64,000 nt of DNA, taken from NCBI GenBank assembly GCA_013397795.1, contig VZTJ01001390.1, positions 754,475 through 818,474 on the forward strand, read 5' to 3'. This DNA is from Orthonyx spaldingii (Eukaryota; Chordata; Aves; Passeriformes; Orthonychidae). The notes under the pieces are model-generated. The model was not told where the DNA came from. It worked only from the letters and a program-made list of their open reading frames with translations, and searched no databases. This document shows positions 10,401 to 22,400 of the stretch, piece after piece. The translations under genes were made by a program, and so were the position numbers. Within the stretch, counting starts at the first letter, position 1. Each line of letters starts with the position of its first letter.

Positions 10401-13400
10401 ACTGACTCAGACATTGTCTTACCAGCAGGTTGTTTCAGGCAGCCTCAAGGCTGTCATTCCCAAATCTGGAGCGACTGACTGGGAAATACACTGCAGTATT
10501 TTAGCAGGCATGGAGCACAGAACATTCCAGATTCTCACTGAAGCAAATCAAGTAATTAACATCACATGGAAACCCACATAAATTATTGAGCTGATTTGGC
10601 ACTCTTGGCTTTACCTCTTCTACCGCAGCCCATCAACAGAGCAGGATTGAGGATGACACAGCCTTTGCCAATGGGTTTCACCAGCTAGGAGAACTTGGGA
10701 TTTGTTTCATACCTCAGTGAGCACAGAGCCTTTTATTCTCCTTCTCCCATCCAAATCTACCCCCACACTGTTTTTTTTTCACAGCCTCCTTCTATCCTAT
10801 CCAACCTGTTAGCCCCTCTTTCAGATTCAGCCTTTATCTCATCCCATCCCCTTGTCTTACAAGGTCCCACTCCCTCCATACTGGGGCCAAACCACACTCT
10901 TGGTCTGGTAATTATGCTGTTTTCCTTGACTTTTCCAGCCAGGACCAGTTTTCCTGCTCTTTGAACTCAGACTGGTTCTTACTTCTCTCACCACCTGGAT
11001 GAAAGCAGGAGGAAGAAAGAGCTGTTTCTGTACAACTGTGCTATAATCTCTTTTTTACTCTTGCAAAACCTTCACAAAATACAGGAGAACTATGACTTTC
11101 AGTGCAAGGGGACAATTTCTGGCAGGTGCAGCAAAAAGGATGTCCTCAAGACCACGGCAAATGTTGATTTTTTGCTCCAAGACACAGCAGCACCACAGAT
11201 TCTCAAAGCAACTCTTACGTGGTATTACAGAACAACTTAAAGAATGCGTTTATCCCTTCCTTTGGAGAAAGGCTTGAAAGCATTTTGAGACTGTTTCAAC
11301 ATCAAATATTCAGTAGAATGAGTTTGAACTCAAACCAGAATTGGCAAAACTGCACGTAACACAACCAGGCCCTACCAAAACCACATCTTCAAGCCCCAGT
11401 GCTCCGTGCTCACCTTTTGGAGGGATCTTGCTTTGCAAGGCAGCCCTGAGGAAGCCAAGTGCTGGGGAGTGCCCAGAGCGGAGGCCGCCGTGCCCTGCTC
11501 CTCCAGCTTCTCCATGAACTGCGTGCTCTCGTAGAGGGACGGCGACTGGGGGCGGCTCCCCCCCGGCTCAACAGCCGCCATCTGTGCCTGGCCACCGTCC
11601 TCGTCCCTGCACTGCAGGCAGGGGTCGTAGGGCTCGGCCGGGCAGCACTCCCAGCGCTCGGCCGCGCCGCCCTTGCTGTCCCGGCCGCGGCGGCAGTCGG
11701 CCTCCACGGCGGTGGAGATGAGGTCGGGGCTGGAGCCGGACACGCGGCGCTGGGCGTGGTTGCTGAGCGGGCTGCGCAGCGCGGCCGCGGGCCCGAAGTA
11801 GCGCAGGTTGTTGGCGCAGGTGGCGATGTCCTGCCCGTGGGCGTGCAGCCGCGAGTGCTGCCCGTGGCCCGGCTGCTGCTGCTGCTGCGGCGCTCCGGGG
11901 GCCTGGGGAGGGAGGGCGGGCGCGGGGGCATCGTCTGGCGCTGGCTGGTTTTTCAGGATCCCTGCAAATTCATTGTAGCTGCCTTTGCTGTTCCCCCGGC
12001 GGTGCCGCGGCTTGCTGCGGTACCGGCTTTTGCCGCTCAGCGTTGACATCTTGGGGCTTCCTGAGACTGGGGAGCCATTGGACGCTGCTTCTGTGCTGGG
12101 TATGCCCTCTGACTTCAGGAGATCCGGCCTGGGAGACAGGGAGAAGAAGTCACCCATCAAGCCACAACGAAAGAAGTTACACCGGCCCAGAGCCAGGACG
12201 AAGAGGCAGCTGGAGCCAAAAGCACACTCTGCCTTCTAAAATCCACAGGCTGCTCTCCCCTTCAGCTGCTTGACTCCTGCATTTTTGATCCCTGTGATTC
12301 TCTCCACTCAATGTCCTTTCCGTTCAGCTCACCCTGCTCTACACTCCCTTCTTGCTGTTTTTTCCAATAGCTGTCACATGCTCTCCTTTTCCGCTCTTAT
12401 TTTGATGTTCTCTCCCAGAATAGCTCCCTCCCAGGACCTTGGGGTAGAGCATGGCTCTCGCTCTGTGTATGTACAATGGTGGTGATCAGGCTGCTCATCT
12501 CACAGCCATGCAGGGATATTAATTCAGAAGTGATTATTCACTGGTAATCAGGACTAACTCCTGGAAATCCCAAAAAAAGTAAAGACTAAGACAACTCCTC
12601 TAGAAAAAAATAATCTCCCTATCTAAAAGTCATGCAGAAGAGAAATAACTGAAAGGACAGCGTGAATTCCCAAATCCCAAATTAATTCCTTAGCAATGAA
12701 TCCATCCTTCCTAAGGCCTGGCTGATTTCCACAATCCCTTGCCCTGCTTATTCCCATCCAAGTCAAGGATGATCTAACTACCTAGACAGTTAGGAATTTG
12801 AGAAAACACAGGAGATATCTCCTGTCCAAGCACCATCGTCTGCTCAAAAATCACACGGACCAACAATTCATTCATTCAAACAACACATCCTGTGATTCTG
12901 CGGTTTCAGAGAGCTGCCCAGGTGGTAGGGATGGCAGGATTCATCCCTTTTACCTTAAGATAATTAAACAATTATGGTTCTGAGGATCAGACCAGGCCCA
13001 AGTGTGAATATCCCTTTGTCCCAGCCTGCATTTCATCAGGCTCAAAGGGACAGAACTGCCTGTTCATCCCAATGGGGAATCTACCACTGGCTCTGGCACA
13101 GGACTTCTCACCGTTTGGTCTGGCTGCCTGGTTTATGGGAGACCCCTTTCCTCTTCATCAACTTCTCCACTGTGTTGGGGTGGATTATTGGTCTGACTGG
13201 GTGGCGTTTGTAAGTCCCAGGGTATTTCTTTTCCACTGCTTGTTCCCTCCTGAAACATCAGGGAAAGGAAGAAAAAAGAAAACCACATCAGTTGTCTCTC
13301 TCTTCGTCTGAGAGGAACTGGCTCCGCAGGCAACGCTCTGCATGTCCGATTCCCGGCCGCGGCTGGGTGCAACACAACCTGCTCTGCTGGGAAGGGACAC

Positions 13401-16400
13401 AGACACTTCCAAATTCCTTCTGCAGGCATCTGGGACAGCCCTGGCACAGACCAGGAGCTGCACTGCCGTTCCCTTCACACATGGGCCAAAGGATGCCAGC
13501 ATCAAATAAGAAGGTGCCTTTCTCCCAGTCAGTAAGCACTGGCAGTGGTCTGCAGGAATTCACTCCAAAGGGATCTCTCCCTGCTGGCCAGCAATTCCCC
13601 AACCTCTGCAGTTTGCCAGGGGACACTAAATCTCCAAGTGCCACTATCCAGTTTAGAATGAAGTGCTGTGCTTGCTCTGCTGTGTGCAGACTGCCACGTG
13701 CACGTCACCATTCCCAGACACGTACTTGATGAGCTCCTTCTCCCGCACCTCCAGCTGCAGCATGATAGCACTGAGCTCCATGTACAGGTTATTGGCTCGC
13801 TCCAGCTTCCTCTCGTAGTGCTCACGGATGTCTAATGCATGTCTGAAAGGCAGAAAAGGCTTCACTCCAGTCTGACTTCCATGGACCAAGAGAAGAGAAT
13901 GAGGGAAAGTACAGGTGCTTTAGGAAAGGGCCTTTTAAAAGTCAAATTTGCCAGCTGTACTGCACTGAAGCCCAGATACAGCTAACAGTGAATGATTGAT
14001 TAAGAGCCTGACACAGCAATAAATCACGGTATAGTTTAGAAAGTGTTTAAAGAGTGGCAACACTTCTCCTTAGAAGAGCTGCAAATGCCTCACACCCACC
14101 CAGGAGCCCTCTGGCCAAGCCCTGATCATCCTGTTTGCACAGAGAAGGGGCTAAAGCAGCCCCTACAGAAACAGGAGAGAAATCATGTGTCTGTATTTCA
14201 TTAATAGCAGGGTGTCCCCAAAGCTCCAGTACAAAGACAGAAGCAAATGGAACAACCCAAAGATGTGACCACCCAAAGCTCCCTGGGGACAGGGAACACT
14301 GAACAACCACTGCACCAAATTGCCTGGCCAGGGGCCCCTTTGGCTCCTCAGGTCTGACACAGAACTGCTTCTTAGAGTTTTGTATTTCTCTGTCAACTGT
14401 ATTTGCAAATTTGTATCACAGGAGGAAACACTTTCCCTTCTTTAAATAAACCTTCTGCTTTCATTTTTAAGCTGGTCTAATGTTCAAAATGCATGTCAGT
14501 GGGCAGTGTGTTCACTTCTCTGGAATAACTAACCCAAAGAGACTATCAGGGCAGAGAAAGCTCACAGCCAACCTCAGGATGGATTTCCCACTGAGATGGA
14601 TGTACCTGCTTCAGGTACATCACAAACACCAAATTTCAGGAAGAAATATTCCCTGGGAAACACCCAAGCCTTTGCCACCTTGTCTGGAGCAAACTGCTGA
14701 GACTGCCCAAGAGCAGGGACAGTTCCCACTGCTCCTCTCCAGCTTCCCATCAGCTGAGCAGGGCTCATGGCGTAGGCCATGCCCATGGGAATTTCGGTTT
14801 CTGGCTTCACAAGGAATTTAGGCTGCCCAAATTTATACCACCTGGAATACTGGGTCCTATTTTGGGAACATCAGTGCAGGAGGAGAATAAAGGGTCAGGG
14901 GCTGGATCAGGAGGCCCTGTAAGGGCAAGGTGAGGGCTCATTTAGCCAGGAAGGGAAGGCTGGATGGGAAAAGCAAACAGGAAACACAAAAGACTGTGAA
15001 CAGACCTCAGCTCTTCTCTTCGACGGCGAATCAATTCTTCATCCAGCCGGTGGATACAAGTTCCTTCACTTTTAATTTTCTCAAAATGTTTCTTCACTTC
15101 TTCTCTCCATTCAGCCTAGGAAAGCAATTTACTTTTAGCTATTTACAAAGAATTGGGATCTGTAGGTGCACCACAGAAAAACTCTTGGGCAACGTTCTTT
15201 GTGGCTGCAGAAAATTACAGCTTTGGGTTGAGAATGTATTTTTGTTAGCTGAATTATTTTGGGTAGCAACACTGCAGCACATTTAGTGCTAGCATTTTCA
15301 AATATTTACAATTTTGTGCTCCAAATAGAGAATTAAAAACGTATCTGCATTTTCTAAGAAATACTTGTTTTAAATTCCTAGAGTTCCTTTTGTCCTAAGA
15401 GAACATTTTCTTTCCTTTTGGCAGTGAAAATAAGTAGAAAGGCTCATGATTTGGAAAGTTCCATGATGATGCCTGTCTAGGGTGATACTCTATGTGCCCC
15501 TTGAAGCCCTGGTTCCTGCAGCACAAGTCTCAGCTTGGGAAAGTTTGGGTAAAAGATTTTAAAACGCCCATCAGGTTGCTCCTCCTCAAGCATCAAACTG
15601 AAATCACGGATCCAGACTTGCTGTTCTCAATGCATCCTCCAAAATCAGATCCTTGGAGCTAATTTCAGGACTCAGAGGCTGCAGCCTCTCCCCAGTTACC
15701 TGGGATTTGAAGTAGGTTTCCTGAGGAGTAGCCAGCACATCAGCAGAGGCGATATCCAGGTGCATCAGTGTCTGCCGGAAGGACGGACGGTTCCGGGGCT
15801 TGCTCTGCCTGAAACAAAACAGAACCAGCCAGGGGTGAGGTGAGGGATGAGCACTGCCAGCCTCTCCTGCCCTTCTGGAGCGAGGGATGAGCACTGCCAG
15901 CCTCTCCTGCCCTTCTGACAGGGTTTCACTAGATCCTATTCTCTGAACCAAGCAGTTGACAGGTTAGAGCAAAGGAGCTTTTCTGGCTTTCTCTTTTGCT
16001 AAATACAATTTAATTGTGCTAGAAGTGGTTTGTGATGACCCATTCTGAAGAAACAAAAGAGGTGCAAAACATTTAAGACTGGAAAATGCAACTACAGAGT
16101 GAAAGACAGGAATGGTTTCAGTTTCTGTCCTAACTTGCTTGTCAAGAAGAAACATACTTTGGTTTGTTGTCCCATCAATTTCCAAAGTTTGTCATGGGAA
16201 GACTCAATCTAGTAGAAATGAAAACTTACATTCAGGGTGCTTCTAAGCACTAAGGTCTGTGAGTTGTCACACACCACATGCCTGAGTACGGCAATGCACT
16301 GAACAGCCCTTAAGATCACAGACAAGTACAAAAACATTTGGATTTTTGAGAAAAAGAGCAGCACTTGAGTTTCAGGACTGAATCCACCTTGCACAGGGCA

Positions 16401-19400
16401 AGAGCAGCTTCTTGAGCCTCCTCTCCCCTACCAACCACCTCCTTCCACTAGGTGGGGATACAAGTATTTGCAGGTGCTCTCTGTTGTACTGAGCTGCACA
16501 AGCTGCTCCTGTCCCCACGGAACTGCCACAGCCCGACTGCAGCTCACGGTGAAAAACAGCCCCTGGGAAAGATCCACACATGCTCTTGCCTGTTTTTCCC
16601 CTTTGTGCCACGGGGGGATGGCTGGTAAAACCCACGGAGTGGGAAAATGCTGGGAGACCCTTTACACTGTGTCAAGATGTAATTACAAAGCATTAACGTG
16701 AAACCCAAGACAAAGAATTTCAACTCCAATCTGGTGCACACAGGCAACTGAAAGCATTTTCCATGTCTGAACTTGGGAAATCTGTATTCCAGACAGAAAG
16801 CTCCTATTTCTCTTTGCCCAGTCCAAAAGCCAGTTGCTTACAAAGGGGTTTCAGAGTGAAAAATCAGTTCCCTTCACTCTGGATGTGGCCTCAAGGAATT
16901 TTGCCCCTACTTTCCTTCCAACTCCTTTCCTTCCCACAGACACCTTTTATCCCCTACTTTGCTACAGCAAACACCCTCTGTTAAGGCTACTGAAGATGTC
17001 CTGGGGTCCAAGCCTGCTGCCACAAGGAAGTAGAATCCAAAATGTTAAAACTTATTGCTCTCAGGACAAGTATGAGGGTATCTAAGAGCCCGCTCTGCTC
17101 TGGGCTCCACATTCCCACTCTGACTTTCCCAGGTTTTGCTGGGAGCCAGCCCTAGGTCTGTGCTGTGAGGGGTTCAGGCTCTTACCAGGTTTGCTTCATG
17201 AGGATTTTGAAGCCATCTGGGCAGGTGGAAGGGACGGGAAGGTGGAGGCTGTTACTGCCCACTCCCCAAATGATGGCTGAAGAGTCCACGTCCTTGTAGG
17301 GGATCTCTCCCGTGAGCAGCTCCCACAAAACCACCCCAAATGACCTGATGAAGAAATAAACCAGGATAAATTGAGTTCACACAGAAGCTGTTAACAGAAA
17401 CATCTGGAGCTTGAAAAAACCAGTTTGTTTGGCAAAACAGGGAAATAGGGACGACTGGTCTGAAACTGCAAGTAGGTGCAACAGTGGTTCTTAACACACC
17501 AGGTAAATCCTCAGCTCCAGCACCGGGCTGAGCACAAAACCACACTGGTTTTCACCCACCCTTTCCTGCTTCTTTGTGAGATTTTAAAGATCCTGAAAGC
17601 ACATTTTCTGTACAGATTAAGTCTTGCCTCTGTTACATGAAAAGACTCCAAAGTCCACTCTCAGACAGACTTTGGACTGTTCTTGCTGGTAAGAACAGAT
17701 GTTTGACTACTGCACAAGTGTCTTACAGAGACAACACAACAAAAGTTTTGTGGCTTTTTTACATTTCATTTAATTGGTTTTGTTTTCTTTTCCCTAACCA
17801 AAGGCTCCCTCTACTGTTACCTGTAGTCCCAGGTAAGAGTTTCAAGGTTTGAGACTCAGCACTACAATTACTGCAACACAGAAATTAGGAAACAAATGCT
17901 ACTTGCATAACTGACAGTACCACAAGCACATGAGGTCTGATATTCCTTTTGTTCTGAAGAAAGGAAGGATAAAGCAAAACCAAAAAAAATTAATTAAGAG
18001 AACTCAGTCTGGGAAAGAATCTCCTACAAGAACTGAAAGATGTAGATAAGAAAACTCACTTTGCTTCTCTTCCTTAGTGAAGAGAACAGAAAGAACCAAA
18101 ACCTTAATTTTCAACAGCAAACATTTGTTTTGTATATGATCACCCCCCAATAAAACAGCAAAGAAACACCAAACCAGTCAATACAGAGGTAAACAAAATG
18201 CTGCTGCTAACCACCACCACTGTTACTGCACAGCAACAGCTGGGCTGTGATACAGCTGAGGTACAACCACCTCCATTTCCAAGCCAGATGTGCCACCTTA
18301 CTCCATGTCCCACCCCTCTGTGGGACACAGACCCTGCCAAGCTGGAGACTCCAGCCAGGTGAAAGGTGAGAAGGGTGTTCCTGTTTCTGGCCTGTACTAA
18401 TATCCAGCTGCTTTTATTAAGTACAGAAGAACTTCTAAGGGACAAACTACCAGGTCTGAACAACCACCAGTCAGGAAACAACTTCATGTGAAAAACACTG
18501 TACTTTCAAAGCCCCACTGGCTTTAAATCATGTGTTAAAAAAACCCCAAACCAACAAACGAGCAGAATTTGAATATTTTTCGCCTCAAAATCCTTTTTTG
18601 TGGGCTGCAGGAAAGCAGGGATCCAGGAGGTTGGACAAACTACCAGGGAAAGCTCATCTGGTTTCATCTTTGTTATGACTAAGAACTGACAAAGGATTTT
18701 CAAGACTGCTGATAAGATTATAGATTTATTTTTCTGCATGCTGTTAAAGATGAGAGAGAGCAGGCATATAAGCAGCTCAGGAACTGTTCTCATTTGTTGG
18801 CAGTATTCATGAACATCATTTTTTTTCATCTTGAGGGAGAAATGGATGGCAAGGAAGAGTCTGAGCAATCACCGCTGCTGTGAACTCCAGAAGAACTGGC
18901 ACCAAAGAGCAACACCTCCAAGTCACTGAGGGAAGGAGCAAAGGTTTTATTGGACAGGATGTTCCGTGAAATATTCCTGGACATAAACCACTCTAAAAGA
19001 CAGAAAGTCAAGGGTGGAAATCCAGCACCACTCATCCTCACAATCCCATGATTCAAAGGGAGCCAAATGCTGAGTGTGTTCTCCTTCCAGAACAACCCAA
19101 GTGTTCCTCCAGGAGGAGCTGGCTGTGCTGTGGCCTGGAGATCCAAGATAAACACACAGGACACTGTGGCACAAGAGCAGCTGCATACCACAGGTTACAC
19201 CACCTTCCCTGCAGGAAATCTTGCCCTTCAGGTCAAGCCCAGGTCCGAGCTAGAACTCCAGCAGCAGCTCCTGTCTGACTCCACTGACCCCTGGACCACC
19301 CATGGCTTTGTCCAGCAGCTCCCAGCCCTGCCAGGGAAGGAACAGCATCTGCAGCTGAAAAACCACAAGAAGCAAAACTCCTCCTGGCTGTGAAGCAGGG

Positions 19401-22400
19401 AGAAGGGCATTTGTCCTCGCTGCTGACATTTAATATGCAGAAATAATGAGGCAGAAACAGAGATGCAGTTCCCTTGAGGGCTCTGAAACCTGTGGAGAGG
19501 CTTCCCAAAGGAACTCCAAGGCTGAGCCCTCTCAAGCATTTTTAATAGCACAGAGACTGAACAGTTCCTTGTGTCCTTTGGACAAAGAGCACGTTTCACA
19601 TGGATGGAAACAGGTTCCAAAACTCTTACAACCTATCCTGGTTTCCTCCCTCTTGGATCTGGGATTGGATTCACTGGACCGTAGTCCTGGGGCTGCACAT
19701 ACAACAGCCAGCCTGGTGTGCAGGGAGCAGAGCAGGGACCTCCCCACAGCTCCAGCGTGGCCCTGGAGAGGGCAGGAGGCGATGGAAAGTGGCTGTGGAG
19801 GCTGCTGAGGGGCCCTGAGCACAGCACTGGGAGAAAGTTCTGGACTGAATAACGACATAGGGAAGAATTTCTGCATTTTCTTCCTGCAAGACACAGACTG
19901 TCTGCACTGAGCCTCAGCTGGACCCTGCAGGTCAGCACACAGCCAGCACACCCGTGTCACCTCCCTTTCCATCAGAGCCCACCAAAGCTCAGGGCACCAA
20001 GCAGCAGGAGAAAGGAACAGCCCACCACAGAGCAAGCCATCCTCAGGCACAGGATGAGGAAAGGACATGGACAGTGCTGGGAAGCCAAGTGCCTGAACAG
20101 AAGGTGAAGGTCCTTGGCCATGAACACCACTCACCAGATGTCCACCTTCTCGGAGACGGGCTCGTTCCGTATCACCTCCGGGGCCATCCACGCCACTGTC
20201 CCCGCAAAGGACATTTTGGTACTTTTATCGCTGAGCTCTTTAGATGTACCAAAATCTGAAATCTTTACTGCATCTGTGTGTGTAACCAAAACACTGGAGA
20301 AGGGGGAAAAAAAAAAACAGAAATCAGCATTTTATGATTTTTCTTGTACCACAACAGCCACTGAAGTAATCAACTTCTTAATCAACACAACCAGTTGAGG
20401 AGGCCACGCTGCTCACAAGTGCAGTACAAAAGAAAAGAGTTTGTATTTTCCCCAATAAAAGCTCTCACTCTCTTTTGGGTGGTTGTGTTTTGTGCCTCAA
20501 ATGCACTTCTAAATGCTACGAGTCAAAAATCAATCTCAATAAAACTGCAAATTAACAAGTAACTGAGGATTCAGAGGCAAAGCTGTACCTTAAACTGTGC
20601 TGTAAATCATCTAAAACCATTATCTTAATGCACTGGCACAGGCTTAAGAAGTGATAAACATCTAGGGAGTAAGAATATAAAGAAGCCTGAACATTTTAGT
20701 CAAAAAGCAATAGACAAATGAGGAAGACACATTCCAGAAAACCAGGGAAGTAACAGGAGAATAAGAAGGAAAAAATAAAAAGGCAGGAGACAGCAGAATA
20801 TCTGGTTTTCCAAAAAGACCAGGTATCATCAAATCATTAAATACTTCCTGACTGCTGTTTATCGTGGAAGATACCGGTAAAATTTCCACTCTTGTTACTT
20901 GCCAACAAGTTGCAATGGTTTCACTCTCACTAGTTTTGAGTCAACATGGGGGAAAAAACAGTAGAGCCTTTTGACCAAACTTTAAACTATTTCTCAAGAA
21001 AAGGAAAAAATAGTCCCAACTGGGGGGTGTTTAAGCATCTCAGAGTCACTTTGATGACCTGAAGAACCACAACTGGGACATGTTTAACTTTGGTGACTCG
21101 AGGAACCCAAACTAAGGATGTTTAAGCAGCTGAAACTCACTTTGGTGACTTGAGGTCTCGATGGATGATTTTGTGGAGGTGCAGGTAGTTCATGCCACTG
21201 GCAATGCCCGTGGACCAGTCCACCAGCAGCCGCGGGGTGACCTTCCTGCCGGCCCGCAGCACCTCGTAGAGCTGCCCGTGGGCACAGTACTCCATGATGA
21301 TGCAGTAGCATGGGGCCTGGGTGCAAACTCCCCTGTCAAAGAGAACACACGGTGAGGAGCAGCAGACGGACAGCAGGACAGGAAGGGTGACCACCACTTT
21401 GTCCTAGACACAGCTTAGCTCCTGGATTGCAAAAAACCTTCCGGAGAACTTGAGCAAACGGCTCTTGTCCGGACAAAGCTCCTGACAAGGGTCACAACCT
21501 ACTTGAAGGCGATGATGTTGGGATGCTTGAGCTTCCGCAGGTGCTTGATGTCTGTCTCATTCTGGTCCCTCACTTTCTTGATGGCCACCTCCTCGGCCCG
21601 GAACTTGCCCAGGAACACGGCTCCCTGCGCGCCGCTGCCCAGCCACTGCAGCTCCGAGATCTCCTCGAACGGCACCTCCCACGTGTCTGGGCACAGGCAA
21701 AAAACGGGATAATGGGAAAGGTCAACAGCATGAAAACTGTCAGACCACACCAGGGCAGCACCTGCCACCTCCGGCACCACAGCCTGGGCTCTTCTGCAGG
21801 GAGTAGGTGCCATCTTCTCCTGGCACAGCTGAGGCACACACAAACGTGCTCAGCATCCCTTTCAGCCATCCCAGCCACGTCCAGCCTGCTCCTTCCCATC
21901 CTTCCAGCTGCTTTTTCAGAGCTCACCACCCTGCTAACCACTTGGGTGAGCCACTCCAGCTTGGCAGGCAGCAATTTACCATACCAGGGACCCTGCACTG
22001 GCAATTTTGGGACCCTGACACTACCCTGACACTGAACAAAGTGCATGACTCCATTGAAAAGCATAGATCAGAAGAAACATTTAACATTCACAAGTGACAT
22101 AAAAAATATTGAGGGTCTTTTTCACTCCCCAAAATAAACAAAAATAGGAAATAAAAGTCAGAGGTGGTAGGTTGTAAAACAGAGCAGCCACCACCAAGAC
22201 AGCCAACACAAAGCACATCAGCCACCACCAGCAGGCACAGAAATAGGTCTTTCCCACACCAACATTGTGTATATCAATGTCAATCAGGTAAAACAACCTT
22301 AAGCAATTCCTCCTCTTCAGTACCCACACATATTTGTAGGGATAATGCTGCAGTGGTCCAGTGGCACTGTATAAACTGTTTCAAGAGAGCTGCAGCTATC

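Noticed and set aside
11459..12046. A 195-codon plus-strand open frame over MAP3K13 exon 11
   Set aside because: Antisense shadow of the GC-rich linker exon; it has no splice or promoter context of its own.
19532..20191. A 219-codon minus-strand open frame touching exon 5
   Set aside because: Only its upstream end overlaps exon 5, in a different frame from the kinase. The rest is intron, with a good donor at 20134.
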